This document shows positions 1 through 10,934 of a stretch of DNA of 64,000 nucleotides, one piece after another. Origin of the DNA: an uncultured Pelagibacteraceae bacterium (GTDB lineage Bacteria > Pseudomonadota > Alphaproteobacteria > Pelagibacterales > Pelagibacteraceae); NCBI GenBank assembly GCA_902606445.1, contig CACLGJ010000002.1:27278-91277 (forward strand), in the 5' to 3' direction. Under the pieces are notes generated by a model. The model did not search any database. It was not told the DNA's origin and worked only from the letters and a program-made list of their open reading frames with translations. The translations under genes and the position numbers were made by a program. Numbering within the stretch: the stretch's first letter is position 1; each line of letters opens with the position of its first letter.

Positions 1-69
1 CCTAAAGGATTAAACCCTGCAAAAGCTATTGCTGAAATAAAAAAGATGTTAGCAACTGCCAATATTTAA
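1..69 (+). CDS. 3' end of an unidentified CDS (partial)
   Basis: The first 22 codons read in frame 1 to a TAA at 67-69, giving a lysine- and alanine-rich, probably helical C-terminus (ends MLATANI). The gene begins outside the window, and the tail is too short to identify a family. It lies 42 bases upstream of mmsA on the same strand, so it may be part of the same transcription unit. Confidence 0.5.
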   Translation, partial: PKGLNPAKAIAEIKKMLATANI

Positions 70-111
70 ACAATAGACTATTAAGAGTTTTTAATCTAAA
101 AGATCGTATCC

Positions 112-1605
112 ATGAAACTAATAGAACATTTTGTAGGTGGAAAAATAATTCCTGGTGAATCTAATAAAAAAGGTAAAGTTTTTAATCCAGCAACTGGAGA
201 CCAAGAGTCTGAGGTAAGACTGGCATCAAAAGCTGATTTAGACCAAGCCGTAGTTATTGCAAAAAAAGCATTTGAGACATGGTCACTTAAACCTTCTCTA
301 CAAAGAGCTAGAGTTATGTTTAAGTTTAAAGAACTTATAGAAAAAAATTCAGATGAATTAACAAAATTAATTGTTTCTGAACATGGAAAAGTTTATGAGG
401 ATGCCAAAGGTTCTTTAACTAGAGGCCTTGAAGTAGTTGAATTTGCTTGTGGTATTCCGCATTTATTAAAAGGTGAATTTTCAGAAAATGTAGGAACTAA
501 TGTCGATAGTTGGTCAATGAGACAACCGTTAGGGGTTGTTGCAGGAATTACACCATTTAACTTTCCAGCAATGGTTCCTATGTGGATGTTTCCTATTGCT
601 ATAGCTTGCGGCAATACATTTATTTTGAAGCCATCAGAAAAAGACCCTTCATGCTCTATTAAATTAGCAGAATTGTTAGCTGAAGCTGGACTACCAGAAG
701 GTGTATTCAACGTAATAAATGGAGATAAAGAGTCAGTTGATGCTATTTTAACAAATCCAGATATTAAAGCAGTTAGTTTTGTAGGTTCAACAGTCATTGC
801 TAAATATATTTACGAAAATTCAGCTAAAAATGAAAAAAGAGTTCAGGCACTAGGTGGAGCCAAAAACCATTTAGTAGTTATGCCTGACTGTGATTTAGAT
901 GGTGCTGTAAATGGATTAATGGGAGCAGCGTATGGTTCTGCAGGTGAGAGATGTATGGCTCAATCTGTTGCAGTAGCTGTGGGAGATATAGGTGATGAGT
1001 TAGTTTCAAGATTATCAAAAAAAGCAGAAGCTTTAAAAGTTGGTCCTGGTATGGATAAAACATCTGAAATGGGGCCTTTAGTAACTAAAGAGCATTTAGA
1101 AAAAGTTAAAAGCTATGTGGATCTAGGAGTTGAAGAAGGAGCAAAGCTTATTGTAGATGGGAGAGATTTAAAACTGCAAGGTTACGAAAATGGATTTTAT
1201 ATTGGTGGATGTTTATTTGATCACGTAAAACAAGATATGAGAATTTATAAAGAAGAAATATTTGGTCCTGTGCTATCTGTGATAAGAGTTAAAACTTTTG
1301 AAGAAGCTGCAAAATTAATTAACGATCACGAGTACGGAAATGGAGTAAGTATTTACACAAGAGATGGTGACACTGGTAGAACTTTTGCAAGTAAAATTCA
1401 AGTGGGTATGGTTGGTATAAATGTACCAATCCCAGTTCCAATGGCATTTCATAGCTTTGGAGGATGGAAAAGATCTTTATTTGGAGATAGTGCAATGCAC
1501 GGTATGGAAGGAATAAAATTTTATACAAAATTAAAAACAGTAACCTCAAGATGGCCATCAGGTATCCGATCAAATGTGGAATTTGTAATGCCAACAATGA
1601 AATAG
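112..1605 (+). CDS. mmsA: methylmalonate-semialdehyde dehydrogenase (CoA-acylating)
   Basis: This 497-residue protein belongs to the aldehyde dehydrogenase superfamily and resembles MmsA/IolA. That enzyme oxidises methylmalonate or malonate semialdehyde with NAD+ and CoA to propionyl- or acetyl-CoA in valine, beta-alanine and inositol breakdown. Visible signatures are the N-terminal FNPATG segment, the [14 protein letters not shown] stretch that is typical of MmsA, the catalytic cysteine C281 in [10 protein letters not shown], and [10 protein letters not shown] further on. Length is normal for the family. The ATG at 112 follows a 42-base gap, and no strong Shine-Dalgarno sequence is visible. 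Mdh starts 7 bases after the stop, so the two are probably co-transcribed, although mmsA is not a usual member of the TCA block. Substrate preference (methylmalonate or malonate semialdehyde) is inferred from the family. Confidence 0.9.
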   Translation: MKLIEHFVGGKIIPGESNKKGKVFNPATGDQESEVRLASKADLDQAVVIAKKAFETWSLKPSLQRARVMFKFKELIEKNSDELTKLIVSEHGKVYEDAKGSLTRGLEVVEFACGIPHLLKGEFSENVGTNVDSWSMRQPLGVVAGITPFNFPAMVPMWMFPIAIACGNTFILKPSEKDPSCSIKLAELLAEAGLPEGVFNVINGDKESVDAILTNPDIKAVSFVGSTVIAKYIYENSAKNEKRVQALGGAKNHLVVMPDCDLDGAVNGLMGAAYGSAGERCMAQSVAVAVGDIGDELVSRLSKKAEALKVGPGMDKTSEMGPLVTKEHLEKVKSYVDLGVEEGAKLIVDGRDLKLQGYENGFYIGGCLFDHVKQDMRIYKEEIFGPVLSVIRVKTFEEAAKLINDHEYGNGVSIYTRDGDTGRTFASKIQVGMVGINVPIPVPMAFHSFGGWKRSLFGDSAMHGMEGIKFYTKLKTVTSRWPSGIRSNVEFVMPTMK

Positions 1606-1612
1606 GAAAAAA

Positions 1613-2575
1613 ATGAGTAAAATATCTTTGATTGGTGCAGGTCAAATAGGTGGAACTTTAGCACACTTGATTGGAACAAAAGAATTGGTGGATGAAATAG
1701 TTTTATTTGATGTTGCAAGTGGAATAGCAAAAGGAAAAGCACTTGACATAGCACAATCTTCATCAGTCGATGGTTTTAATGTAAAATTTTCAGGTACAGA
1801 TGACTATAAAGATATTAGTAACTCTGAAGTAATAATTATTACTGCCGGAGTACCTAGAAAGCCAGGCATGAGTAGAGACGATTTGTTAGGGATTAACTTA
1901 AAAATTATTAAACAAGTAGCAGAGGGCATTAAACAAAATGCTCCTAATGCATTTGTTATATGCATTACTAATCCTTTGGATGTCATGGTTATGGCATTTC
2001 AAAAATTTTCAGGATTACCAGCTAATAAAGTTGTTGGAATGGCTGGAATTTTGGATAGTTCAAGATTTAAATTATTTTTATCTTTAGAATTAAATGTTCC
2101 AGTAAAAGAAATAGATGCAATAGTAATGGGTGGACATGGAGACACTATGGTACCAATGCCTAGGTTCACAAAAATTTCAGGAAAACCTTTACTTGATTTA
2201 GTAAAAGAGGGAAAAATTTCTCAAGAAAGATTAGAAGAAATAAATCAGAGAACTAGAGATGGTGGAGCTGAGATAGTTAAATATCTTGAAAAAGGATCTG
2301 CATTTTATGCACCCGCAGCATCAGGAGTTCAGATGGCAGAAGCATACTTAAAAGATGAAAAAAAATTACTACCATGTGCTATTCAATTGAATGGAGAATA
2401 TGGTGTGAAAAATGTTTATGCAGGTGTCCCAGTGATTATTGGAAAAGATGGAGTTGAAAAAATTGAGCAAATTGATTTAGATGATAAAGAAAAAAAAGAA
2501 TTTATGAATTCTATTGATGCAGTAAAAGCTTTATGGGAAGCAGCATCAAAAATAGATCCTGATCTCTCTAAATAA
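1613..2575 (+). CDS. mdh: malate dehydrogenase (LDH-like, NAD-dependent)
   Basis: This 320-residue cytoplasmic enzyme interconverts malate and oxaloacetate with NAD in the TCA cycle. It is the lactate-dehydrogenase-like MDH type used by alphaproteobacteria. The N-terminal Rossmann motif is [18 protein letters not shown] is the characteristic mid-protein motif, and the catalytic histidine is H175 in [10 protein letters not shown]. The gene opens the mdh-sucC-sucD-sucA-sucB-lpdA block, with 7 bases from mmsA and 2 bases to sucC, which strongly suggests one operon. The assignment as MDH rather than LDH rests on context and on [12 protein letters not shown], where the arginine favours malate. Confidence 0.95.
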   Translation: MSKISLIGAGQIGGTLAHLIGTKELVDEIVLFDVASGIAKGKALDIAQSSSVDGFNVKFSGTDDYKDISNSEVIIITAGVPRKPGMSRDDLLGINLKIIKQVAEGIKQNAPNAFVICITNPLDVMVMAFQKFSGLPANKVVGMAGILDSSRFKLFLSLELNVPVKEIDAIVMGGHGDTMVPMPRFTKISGKPLLDLVKEGKISQERLEEINQRTRDGGAEIVKYLEKGSAFYAPAASGVQMAEAYLKDEKKLLPCAIQLNGEYGVKNVYAGVPVIIGKDGVEKIEQIDLDDKEKKEFMNSIDAVKALWEAASKIDPDLSK

Positions 2576-2577
2576 TA

Positions 2578-3738
2578 ATGAACATACACGAACATCAAGC
2601 TAAACAAATACTTAAGAAATATGGAGCAATTGTTCCAGAAGGTACATTTGCGCTTACCGTTGATGAATTAGTAGAAAAAGCAAAATCATTAAATACAAAA
2701 AAATATGTTCTAAAAGCTCAAATCCATGCAGGCGGAAGGGGTAAAGCAGGGGGAGTAAAAATATTGAATACTATTGAAGAGTTGAGTGACGCGGCAAAAG
2801 AGATGATGGGAAAAACTTTAGTTACTCATCAAACAGGCCCTGAGGGACGAGAAGTAAAAAGATTATATGTTGAAGAATCATCAAATATAGAAAAAGAGTT
2901 TTATTTATCTTGTTTAGTAGATAGAGCCAGTTCTAAAATAGCTTTCATATCTAGCGACCAAGGTGGGATGGATATCGAAGAAGTAGCAAGACGTTCCCCT
3001 GAAAAAATTATAACAACTAAAGTTGATATAAATAATGAAATTTCAGACAAAAATTGTGAAGAGATAATTAAAATTTTTAGCTTAAATAATAGCGTGAAAA
3101 TGCAAGCAATTTCACTAATAAAATCAATTTATCAAATGTTTATAGACACAGATGCAAGTATGGTTGAGGTCAATCCATTAATCTTGACCAAAGAAAAAAA
3201 AATTATTTGTTTAGATGCAAAAATAAAATTCGATTCTAATGCTTTATTTAGACATCCAGAAATAATGGAATTAAGAGATTTGAATGAAGAAGATCCAACT
3301 GAAATAGAGGCAAGCAAACATGATCTTGCATATATCAAATTAGATGGAAACATTGGTTGTATGGTTAATGGAGCTGGATTAGCTATGGCAACAATGGATA
3401 TTATTAAATTGTATGGAAAGGAGCCTGCTAATTTCTTGGATGTTGGAGGAGGAGCATCTAAAGAAAAAGTTTCTGCAGCTCTAAAGATTATTCTTTCTGA
3501 TAAAAATGTTAAGGGAATTTTAATAAATATTTTTGGTGGAATTTTAAGATGTGATGTGCTTGCGCGTGGAGTTGTTGATGCTGCTAAAAAAATTAATATA
3601 AACGTTCCTTTAGTTGTTAGACTTGCAGGAACAAATTTTAAAGAAGGAAAAGAAATACTAGATAGCTCTAGGTTGAAAATAATTTCTGCTGAAAATTTAG
3701 ATGATGCTGCTAAAAAAATTGTTGAAGTAATAAAATAA
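2578..3738 (+). CDS. sucC: succinyl-CoA synthetase beta subunit (ADP-forming)
   Basis: This 386-residue ATP-grasp subunit partners SucD to convert succinyl-CoA, ADP and phosphate to succinate, ATP and CoA. The N-terminus [16 protein letters not shown] is the family hallmark. [15 protein letters not shown] and later GGGASKEKV and [10 protein letters not shown] are conserved ATP-grasp and subunit-contact segments. The stop codon overlaps the sucD start in a TAATG arrangement, consistent with translational coupling and equal production of the two subunits. Confidence 0.96.
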   Translation: MNIHEHQAKQILKKYGAIVPEGTFALTVDELVEKAKSLNTKKYVLKAQIHAGGRGKAGGVKILNTIEELSDAAKEMMGKTLVTHQTGPEGREVKRLYVEESSNIEKEFYLSCLVDRASSKIAFISSDQGGMDIEEVARRSPEKIITTKVDINNEISDKNCEEIIKIFSLNNSVKMQAISLIKSIYQMFIDTDASMVEVNPLILTKEKKIICLDAKIKFDSNALFRHPEIMELRDLNEEDPTEIEASKHDLAYIKLDGNIGCMVNGAGLAMATMDIIKLYGKEPANFLDVGGGASKEKVSAALKIILSDKNVKGILINIFGGILRCDVLARGVVDAAKKININVPLVVRLAGTNFKEGKEILDSSRLKIISAENLDDAAKKIVEVIK

Positions 3739-4613
3739 TGTCAGTTTTAATTAATAAAAATACAAAAGTAATTTGCCAAGGATTTACAGGGTCTCATGGG
3801 ACTTTTCATTCAGAACAGGCAATAAAATATGGAACCAACTTAGTTGGTGGAGTTACTCCTAAAAAAGGTGGTCAAAAACACTTAGATAGACCAGTTTTTA
3901 GTAAAGTAATAGATGCAAAAAATGAAGTAGGAGCAGATGCAACTATGATTTATGTCCCGGCAAAATTTGCAGCAGCTGCAATCATTGAAGCAATAGATGC
4001 ATCAATTGAACTTATTGTTTGTATTACAGAAGGAATACCAATTCAGGATATGCTAAAAGTTAGGCAAAAGTTAAATGGATCTAAAAGTAGATTGATAGGA
4101 CCTAATTGCCCAGGAATTATTACACCAGAAGAGTGTAAAATTGGGATTATGCCAGGAACTATTCATAAAAGAGGAACGGTTGGTATTGTGTCAAGATCAG
4201 GCACCTTAACCTATGAAGCAGTAGCTCAAACATCAGAAAACGGACTTGGTCAATCTACTTGTATTGGAATTGGTGGAGATCCAATAAATGGCACAAATTT
4301 CATAGATTGTTTGGATTTATTTTTAAATGATGACGAAACACAGTCAATTCTAATGATCGGAGAAATAGGAGGAACAGCTGAGGAAGAAGCTGCGGAATTT
4401 GTAAAAAATCATAAAATTAAAAAACCAATAGTTGGATTTATCGCTGGAGTTACCGCCCCATCAGAAAGAAGAATGGGTCATGCTGGGGCAATAATTTCAG
4501 GTGGAAAAGGTGGTGCTGAAGACAAGATTAAAAAAATGCAAGAATGTGGCATCACAGTAGCTAAATCTCCATCAATAATTGGTAAAACCTTATTTAATAT
4601 ACTGTCTAATTGA
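3738..4613 (+). CDS. sucD: succinyl-CoA synthetase alpha subunit
   Basis: The 291-residue alpha subunit carries the CoA-binding Rossmann domain ([14 protein letters not shown] near the N-terminus) and the phosphorylated histidine, here H248 in [13 protein letters not shown]. This histidine relays phosphate between succinyl-CoA and the nucleotide site of Suc[13 protein letters not shown] is another conserved segment. Length is normal. It starts on the last base of sucC and is followed by a 37-base gap before sucA, the largest gap in the block. Confidence 0.96.
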   Translation: MSVLINKNTKVICQGFTGSHGTFHSEQAIKYGTNLVGGVTPKKGGQKHLDRPVFSKVIDAKNEVGADATMIYVPAKFAAAAIIEAIDASIELIVCITEGIPIQDMLKVRQKLNGSKSRLIGPNCPGIITPEECKIGIMPGTIHKRGTVGIVSRSGTLTYEAVAQTSENGLGQSTCIGIGGDPINGTNFIDCLDLFLNDDETQSILMIGEIGGTAEEEAAEFVKNHKIKKPIVGFIAGVTAPSERRMGHAGAIISGGKGGAEDKIKKMQECGITVAKSPSIIGKTLFNILSN

Positions 4614-4650
4614 AAAATAATTTTAGGGTTATATATTAGGTAAAATAAAG

Positions 4651-7554
4651 ATGTCTTCATCAAAAAATCTTGATTTTGAAAAAACTTCATTTTTAAATAA
4701 GTCTAATAGTGCATTTATTGAACAAATGTACCTTCAGTTTGTTAACAAGGATCCTAACTTACCAGCTAGTTGGAAAGATTACTTTGAAGGAATTGGAGAC
4801 GAATTAAATGTCGTCGCAAAAGAAATCAATGGACCTTCATGGGGCCCTAAAAAAAATAAAGTGGACATTGATGAACTTCAAAAAAAAATTGATAAAGGTG
4901 ATAATAATTTTAATGAAACTGTTGTAGATGATAAAAATACGAGTCTTTCTAGATCTAATGAAGACTCAATAAAGGCAGTTTCTATGATTAGATCTTATAG
5001 ACAAAGAGGACATCTTATTGCCAAATTAGATCCACTAGGTTTATTAAAATCAGATTATTTAGATGAATTACATCCAGAATCATTTGGTTTTAAAAAAAAA
5101 GATTATAAGAAAAAAATTTATTTAGGAGGAGTAACAAATAAACAATATTCAAATATAAGCGAAATATTAAGTTTTTTGAAAAAAACTTATTGTGGACCGA
5201 TTGGTTATGAATACATGCATATTTCAAATCCTACAGAAAGAAAATGGTTTAGAGACCGAATCGAGTTATCTAAAGATAATTTAAATTTTACTAAGAATGG
5301 TAAAGAGGCTATTTTAAATAAACTAATACAAGCCGAGGGTTTTGAAAAGTTTCTTCATAAAAAATATGTTGGAACTAAAAGATTTGGACTAGATGGAGGA
5401 GAGAGTTTAATACCAGCTTTAGAACAAATAATTAAAATTAGTGGTCACTCAAAAGTAAAAGAAGTAAAGATTGGAATGTCTCATAGAGGGAGACTGAATG
5501 TTTTAGCTAATGTTCTGCAAAAATCTTATAAAAGAATATTTAATGAATTCGCTGGAGAATTTGGGATGTCATCAAATGAAGAAGCAGGAGATGTAAAGTA
5601 TCATCTCGGTGCATCATCGAATAGAGAGTTCGATGGAAATTCAGTTCATGTAAGTTTAACAGATAACCCTTCACATTTAGAGGCAGTTAATCCAGTTGTG
5701 CTCGGTCAAACTAGAGCAAAGCAATATTTTCATAAGGACAAAGAGAGAAAAAAAGTAATACCAATATTAATTCATGGTGATGCCGCTTTTGCAGGCCAAG
5801 GTGTTGTAGCTGAATGTTTCGCAATGTCTGGGCTGCCAGGTCATAATACTGGAGGCACAATTCATATTATTATTAATAATCAAATAGGGTTTACAACAAG
5901 CCCAAGATTTGCTCGATCCTCTCCGTATCCCTCAGACATAGCAAAAATGGTTGATGCTCCAATAATTCATGCTAACGGTGATGATCCAGAAGCTGTAGTC
6001 TTTGCTGGTAGAATTGCAACAGATTTCAGGCTGAAGTTTAATAGAGATGTTGTTGTAGATTTGATTTGTTATAGAAGATTTGGTCATAATGAGGGAGATG
6101 AACCATCTTTTACTCAACCTTTAATGTATAAAAAAATTAGATCTCATCCTTCAACAACAGAAGTTTATGGAAAAAAACTTGTAGATCAAAATCTCATATC
6201 ACAGGAAAGTTTAAGTAAATCAATTAATACTTTTAAAAATCTGCTTGATGATCAATTTAAAAATGCAAAAGATTATAAGCCTAAAATTGCATGGTTTGAA
6301 GGTACATGGTCAGCTTATAAACCAGAGAAAGGCAAAGATAAAAGAGGTGTTACTGGAGCAGATACTAAAAAATTATTAAAGATATCAGATAAAATAAATT
6401 CACCATCTGATGAATTAAACTTACATAAAACAATTGTCAAAATATTGAACAATAGAAAAGAAGCTGTAAAAAATGGATCTAATATAGACTGGTCAACAGC
6501 TGAAGCATTAGCATTTGGTTCACTATTAGAAGAGGGATATCCTGTAAGATTAGTTGGTCAAGACTCTGGAAGGGGAACTTTTAGTCAAAGACACTCTGTA
6601 TTGAGGAATCAAATAGATAATAGTCGGTATGTACCTCTAAACAATATTTCGAAAAATCAAAAACAATTTGAAATAGTTGATAGTTTTTTATCCGAATTAG
6701 CTGTTCTAGGATTTGAATATGGTTATAGTCTAGTTGAACCCAATACTCTTACTTTATGGGAAGCACAATTTGGAGATTTTGCAAACGGTGCTCAAGTGGT
6801 GATTGATCAGTTTGTTGCATCAGGTGAAAGAAAATGGAGAAGGGCTTCAGGATTAGTAATGTTATTACCTCATGGTTATGAAGGTCAGGGACCAGAGCAC
6901 TCATCTGCTAGGCTAGAGAGATTTTTACAGTTATGTTCAAACGATAATATGCAAGTAATGAATTGTACAACTCCAGCAAATTATTTTCATGCTCTAAGAA
7001 GACAAATGCATAGAGATTTTAGAAAACCATTAATCATGATGACACCAAAATCATTACTTAGAAATAAATATTGTGTTTCAAATTTAGAAGATTTTAACAA
7101 GTCAAATTCCTTTCATCGAGTACTTTGGGATCATGCAATCGATCCAAAAGTTAAGGGTTTTTTAAGATTAAGAAAAAGCTCAGAAATAAAAAAAGTAATT
7201 TTATGTTCTGGTAAAGTTTATTTTGATTTACTAAAAGCTAGAGAAAAATTAAAAAAAAATGACGTAATTTTGTTTAGAATAGAACAACTTTATCCATTTC
7301 CTGCAAAAACTCTAGTCAAAGAACTTAAACCGTATGCAAAAAACGCTAAGTTTTTTTGGTGCCAGGAAGAACCTAAAAATATGGGTGCTTGGTTTTCAGT
7401 AAGAGATTATATCCAATGGACATTGGATAATATTAAGGCTAATAATAGTCAAATTTCTTATATTGGCAGAAGTCCAGATGCATCACCAGCAACTGGTTAT
7501 GCAAAAAGGCATATTTCTCAGCAACAAGAAATTATTAGAAAAGTGTTTGAATAA
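4651..7554 (+). CDS. sucA: 2-oxoglutarate dehydrogenase E1 component
   Basis: A 967-residue thiamine-diphosphate enzyme that decarboxylates 2-oxoglutarate and passes the succinyl group to SucB. The N-terminal segment FIEQMYLQFVNKDPNLPASW matches the short tail that docks E1 to E2. The ThDP region includes GMSHRGRLNVLANV, the metal-binding stretch HGDAAFAGQG and NNQIGFTT. LPHGYEGQGPEHSSARLERF lies in the C-terminal transketolase-like domain. The protein is full length and its order with SucB and LpdA gives a complete dehydrogenase complex. Confidence 0.97.
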   Translation: MSSSKNLDFEKTSFLNKSNSAFIEQMYLQFVNKDPNLPASWKDYFEGIGDELNVVAKEINGPSWGPKKNKVDIDELQKKIDKGDNNFNETVVDDKNTSLSRSNEDSIKAVSMIRSYRQRGHLIAKLDPLGLLKSDYLDELHPESFGFKKKDYKKKIYLGGVTNKQYSNISEILSFLKKTYCGPIGYEYMHISNPTERKWFRDRIELSKDNLNFTKNGKEAILNKLIQAEGFEKFLHKKYVGTKRFGLDGGESLIPALEQIIKISGHSKVKEVKIGMSHRGRLNVLANVLQKSYKRIFNEFAGEFGMSSNEEAGDVKYHLGASSNREFDGNSVHVSLTDNPSHLEAVNPVVLGQTRAKQYFHKDKERKKVIPILIHGDAAFAGQGVVAECFAMSGLPGHNTGGTIHIIINNQIGFTTSPRFARSSPYPSDIAKMVDAPIIHANGDDPEAVVFAGRIATDFRLKFNRDVVVDLICYRRFGHNEGDEPSFTQPLMYKKIRSHPSTTEVYGKKLVDQNLISQESLSKSINTFKNLLDDQFKNAKDYKPKIAWFEGTWSAYKPEKGKDKRGVTGADTKKLLKISDKINSPSDELNLHKTIVKILNNRKEAVKNGSNIDWSTAEALAFGSLLEEGYPVRLVGQDSGRGTFSQRHSVLRNQIDNSRYVPLNNISKNQKQFEIVDSFLSELAVLGFEYGYSLVEPNTLTLWEAQFGDFANGAQVVIDQFVASGERKWRRASGLVMLLPHGYEGQGPEHSSARLERFLQLCSNDNMQVMNCTTPANYFHALRRQMHRDFRKPLIMMTPKSLLRNKYCVSNLEDFNKSNSFHRVLWDHAIDPKVKGFLRLRKSSEIKKVILCSGKVYFDLLKAREKLKKNDVILFRIEQLYPFPAKTLVKELKPYAKNAKFFWCQEEPKNMGAWFSVRDYIQWTLDNIKANNSQISYIGRSPDASPATGYAKRHISQQQEIIRKVFE

Positions 7555-7560
7555 AAAATA

Positions 7561-8880
7561 ATGAAGGAAAAAATTTTAGTCCCCGTTTTAGGAGAAAGTA
7601 TTACTGAAGCGACAGTCTCTAAATGGTTAAAAAATGAAGGTGAAACTGTTGATGCAGATGAACCTATTGTTGAGTTAGAAACTGACAAAGTAAACTTAGA
7701 AGTGCCATCACCAATTAGTGGTATTTTATCAGAAATAAATTCTAAAGATGGGTCGGTTGTGGAAGTAGGGTCACTACTTGGCTCAGTCTCAGAAAGTGGA
7801 TCTAAGACAGTAATTAAAAAAGAAATAGAAAAAATTGAACCATCACCCACTGAAAATAATGTAATTAATTTAGAAGTTTCAAAAAAAGAACCTCAAACTT
7901 TGGAGGAAACACCAGAGGATAAAACATCAGATGAAGAGCCGATGATTTTAATAAATGATAAGGAGCCTTTGATTTTAACAAATGAAGTTAAAGAGAAAAT
8001 AAAATCAGAGACTAAAAAAGAAAATCAAAATTTATCTCCAGCTGTTAGAAAAATTGTTGCTGATAACAAAATTAATGTTCAATCAGTGAAAGGCACAGGT
8101 AAAGATGGAAGAATTTTAAAAGGTGACTTATTAACTTTAATGGGTGGTCAACCAAAACCGTCCGAAAGAAAAGTACAATATGGGCCTGTAGAAAAAATTA
8201 GAATGACAAGATTAAGGCAAACGATTGCTAAAAGATTAAAACAAGCTCAGGAAAATGCTGCTTTATTAACGACTTTTAATGAAGTTGATATGTCAAGCAT
8301 AATAGAAATGCGAAAAGATAATCAAAAAGATTTTCAAAGTAGATATGGAATAAAATTAGGCTTCATGTCTTTCTTTGTAAAAGCATGTATTGTGTCATTA
8401 AAATCTTACCCATCTGTAAACGCAGAAATTGACGGAGAGGATATAATATATAAAAATTATTATAATATAAGTTTTGCCGTAGGTACTGAAAAAGGATTAG
8501 TTGTCCCAGTTTTGAAAAATGCTGATGAGCTATCATTTGCTGATATCGAAAAAAATATTAAAGAAATTTCTGAAAAAGCTAGAGATGGAAAATTAACAAT
8601 TGAAGATTTACAAGGTGGAACTTTTACAATTAGTAATGGTGGTGTTTATGGATCAATGTTATCGACTCCAATTTTGAATTTACCCCAATCAGGTGTACTT
8701 GGAATGCATAATATAGTTGAAAGACCAATGGTGGTTAACGGAGAGATAAAAATTCGACCAATAATGTATTTAGCTTTATCTTATGATCACAGAATTATAG
8801 ATGGAAAAGAGTCAGTTTCTTTTTTAAAAATGATAAAAGAGAATTTAGAAGATCCAAGAAGATTATTTTTAGATATTTAG
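7561..8880 (+). CDS. sucB: dihydrolipoamide succinyltransferase (2-OGDH E2)
   Basis: This 439-residue E2 component forms the core of the 2-oxoglutarate dehydrogenase complex and transfers succinyl groups to CoA. A single N-terminal lipoyl domain has its lipoylated lysine at K43 ([11 protein letters not shown]). An acidic, variable linker follows, then a peripheral-subunit-binding domain ([13 protein letters not shown], about residues 160-195) and the catalytic acyltransferase domain ending with [15 protein letters not shown], which holds the active-site His and Asp. The linker contains a 9-residue tandem repeat described separately. The stop at 8880 abuts the lpdA start. Confidence 0.96.
   Translation: MKEKILVPVLGESITEATVSKWLKNEGETVDADEPIVELETDKVNLEVPSPISGILSEINSKDGSVVEVGSLLGSVSESGSKTVIKKEIEKIEPSPTENNVINLEVSKKEPQTLEETPEDKTSDEEPMILINDKEPLILTNEVKEKIKSETKKENQNLSPAVRKIVADNKINVQSVKGTGKDGRILKGDLLTLMGGQPKPSERKVQYGPVEKIRMTRLRQTIAKRLKQAQENAALLTTFNEVDMSSIIEMRKDNQKDFQSRYGIKLGFMSFFVKACIVSLKSYPSVNAEIDGEDIIYKNYYNISFAVGTEKGLVVPVLKNADELSFADIEKNIKEISEKARDGKLTIEDLQGGTFTISNGGVYGSMLSTPILNLPQSGVLGMHNIVERPMVVNGEIKIRPIMYLALSYDHRIIDGKESVSFLKMIKENLEDPRRLFLDI
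7933..7986 (+). repeat. 27-base tandem duplication in the sucB linker
   Basis: Two adjacent 27-base units (7933-7959 and 7960-7986) encode EEPMILIND followed by KEPLILTNE. Most codons match and the reading frame is kept. The duplication sits in the flexible segment between the lipoyl and subunit-binding domains, where length changes are usually tolerated. Confidence 0.6.
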
Positions 8881-10281
8881 ATGTCAGAAAAATTTCAAGC
8901 AGTAATTATTGGTGGTGGTCCCGGCGGTTATGTTTGTGCTATTAGATTAGCGCAATTAGGATTTAAAACTGCTTGCATTGAGTCTAGAGGTTCATTGGGA
9001 GGAACATGTCTTAATGTTGGGTGTATTCCCTCTAAAAGTTTATTAAATTTGTCTGAAGAATTCCATAAAGTAAAAAATTTATCTAGCAAAGGGATTGAAG
9101 TTGGTGAAGTAAAATTAAATCTAAGTAAAATGATGAAAAGTAAAGATAAAGCTGTAACGATTTTAACTAAAGGAGTAGAGTTTCTCTTAAAGAAAAATAA
9201 AGTTACTTACATTAAAGGTCATGGAAGTTTTAAGTCAAAAAATGAGATTAATATAAAAGATGCTGATAATAAAGAATTAACAATTACTTCAGATAATATT
9301 GTAATTGCAACTGGGTCAGTTCCGGTACCATTGCCTGGAATTAATTTTGATGAAAAAATAATATTATCTTCAACAGGAGCTTTAAAAATTGAGCAAGTCC
9401 CAAAAAAAATGATTGTTGTGGGTGGCGGATATATTGGATTAGAAATGGGGTCAGTTTGGTCAAGATTGGGAACAGAAGTGCATGTAGTAGAATTCTTGGA
9501 CCATATCACTCCCGGAATGGATAAAGAAATTTCTGAAGAATTTATGAAAATTTTAAAAAAACAAGGGATAAAATTTCATATGCAGCATAAAGTTGAAAAA
9601 ATTAAAAAAAAAAATGATGGTGCAATAGTTTTCACTACTGATAAAGATGGAAACAAAAAAGATTTTGATAGCGATGTTGTTTTAATTTCAGTTGGTAGAA
9701 AAGCAAATACTGATGGCTTGAATATTAAGGCTGCAGATATTGAACTTGATGAAAAACAAAGAATAAAAACAGACGAAAATTTTAAAACTAATCAAGATAA
9801 TATTTATGCAATTGGAGATGTAATCACTGGCCCTATGCTTGCACATAAAGCAGAAGACGAGGGAATAGCAGTTGCTGAAAATATAGTTGGTCAGTCAGGA
9901 CATGTTAATTATGACACTATTCCTGGAGTCATTTACACAACACCAGAAGTCGCTACAATAGGCAAAACAGAGGAACAACTTAAAGATGAGAATGTAGATT
10001 ATAAAATCGGAAAATTTTCATTTATGGCAAATTCAAGAGCAAAAGCCATTGATGATACTGAAGGGTTTGTAAAAATCTTAGCTGATACAAAAACAGACAA
10101 AGTTTTAGGAGCACATCTAATTGGGCCCCATGCAGGTGAATTGATAGCAGAAATTGGTATTGCAATGGAATTTGGGGCAAGCTCAGAGGATATTGCAAGG
10201 ACATGTCACGCACATCCTACTTTTTCTGAAGCAGTAAAAGAGGCTGCGCTTTCAGTTGATAAAAGGGCAATACACTCTTAA
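8881..10281 (+). CDS. lpdA: dihydrolipoamide dehydrogenase (E3)
   Basis: This 466-residue FAD protein reoxidises the dihydrolipoyl group of SucB and passes electrons to NAD+. It has an N-terminal FAD-binding GGGPGGYVCA, the redox-active disulfide C43/C48 in GGTCLNVGCIPSK, a second nucleotide site VVGGGYIGLEMGSVW, a C-terminal FAD contact YAIGDVITGPMLAHKA, and the catalytic His-Glu region AHPTFSEAVKEA. It directly abuts sucB. It may also serve other complexes such as the glycine cleavage system, but context ties it to 2-oxoglutarate dehydrogenase. Confidence 0.96.
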   Translation: MSEKFQAVIIGGGPGGYVCAIRLAQLGFKTACIESRGSLGGTCLNVGCIPSKSLLNLSEEFHKVKNLSSKGIEVGEVKLNLSKMMKSKDKAVTILTKGVEFLLKKNKVTYIKGHGSFKSKNEINIKDADNKELTITSDNIVIATGSVPVPLPGINFDEKIILSSTGALKIEQVPKKMIVVGGGYIGLEMGSVWSRLGTEVHVVEFLDHITPGMDKEISEEFMKILKKQGIKFHMQHKVEKIKKKNDGAIVFTTDKDGNKKDFDSDVVLISVGRKANTDGLNIKAADIELDEKQRIKTDENFKTNQDNIYAIGDVITGPMLAHKAEDEGIAVAENIVGQSGHVNYDTIPGVIYTTPEVATIGKTEEQLKDENVDYKIGKFSFMANSRAKAIDDTEGFVKILADTKTDKVLGAHLIGPHAGELIAEIGIAMEFGASSEDIARTCHAHPTFSEAVKEAALSVDKRAIHS

Positions 10282-10332
10282 AAAAAACTTAAAATAAAAC
10301 ACTTACGGGACTATATAAATATAAATTTGGTA

Positions 10333-10390
10333 GAGATTTTTGAAGCATGATAAATTTGATTTTTTCTTATATAGGTTTTGGAAAAATCTC
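10333..10390. repeat. 9-bp inverted repeat in the lpdA-GNAT gap
   Basis: In the 137-base gap between the convergent lpdA and GNAT genes, GAGATTTTT at 10333-10341 is the reverse complement of AAAAATCTC at 10382-10390, with a 40-base AT-rich loop. There is no T-run immediately after either arm, so this is not a classic intrinsic terminator. A long-range hairpin or chance pairing in AT-rich DNA are both possible. Nothing else identifiable is seen in this gap. Confidence 0.3.
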
Positions 10391-10418
10391 AGATAACTTA
10401 TTATTATAAAAAAAGAAA

Positions 10419-10934
10419 TTAAATATTATAATAAAATTTCTTCTTTTTAATTAGATCTGCTTTATTAAAATTATGAATCATTCCATGTAGTGTATTTTTA
10501 TGATCTTCTATTTTATATTTTTTTTTATTTAATTTTTCAAATCCATATTTCTTATAAAAATTAATTAATTTTTTTTTACATAATAGAAAACAAGGTTTTT
10601 TTTGTATTTTAATTAATTTTAAAACTTCATTCATAATTTTTTTTGATAAATTTTTTCCCCGATTTTTCTTTGAAACAATAAGTGTTCTAAATAAAATATA
10701 AATTTTACTTTTAGAATTAATAATGCAATTTCTATTACCAAGCTGAACATAAGCAACTATTTTATTATCTTTTTTAAGATAAAAATGTAAATCATTTTTA
10801 AATACATTTTTTTTATCATTAAACCATTTTAATTGTGATGAAATACCGTAATTCCACTCAGAATTCTTTAAATTTATAATTTGATAAATATCTTCTTTAC
10901 TTAATTTAAAAGTAGGATTTTTAAAGAATTTCAT
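10419..10934 (-). CDS. GNAT-family N-acetyltransferase
   Basis: A 171-residue, lysine-rich protein with the GNAT acetyl-CoA fold. LFRTLIVSKKNRGKNLSKK matches the beta4/motif A segment, where the RGKN loop binds the CoA pyrophosphate, and FYKKYGFEKL matches the C-terminal motif B. The substrate cannot be read from sequence. As the last gene of a nucleotide-sugar cassette it may N-acetylate an amino sugar made by the upstream aminotransferase, which is inference. It overlaps the preceding glycosyltransferase gene by 14 bases, so translation is likely coupled. Confidence 0.7.
   Translation of the reverse strand: MKFFKNPTFKLSKEDIYQIINLKNSEWNYGISSQLKWFNDKKNVFKNDLHFYLKKDNKIVAYVQLGNRNCIINSKSKIYILFRTLIVSKKNRGKNLSKKIMNEVLKLIKIQKKPCFLLCKKKLINFYKKYGFEKLNKKKYKIEDHKNTLHGMIHNFNKADLIKKKKFYYNI

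Noticed and set aside
10347..10409. Small ORF of 20 codons in the lpdA-GNAT gap on the plus strand
   Set aside because: No Shine-Dalgarno, composition is that of random AT-rich DNA, and no recognisable motif.
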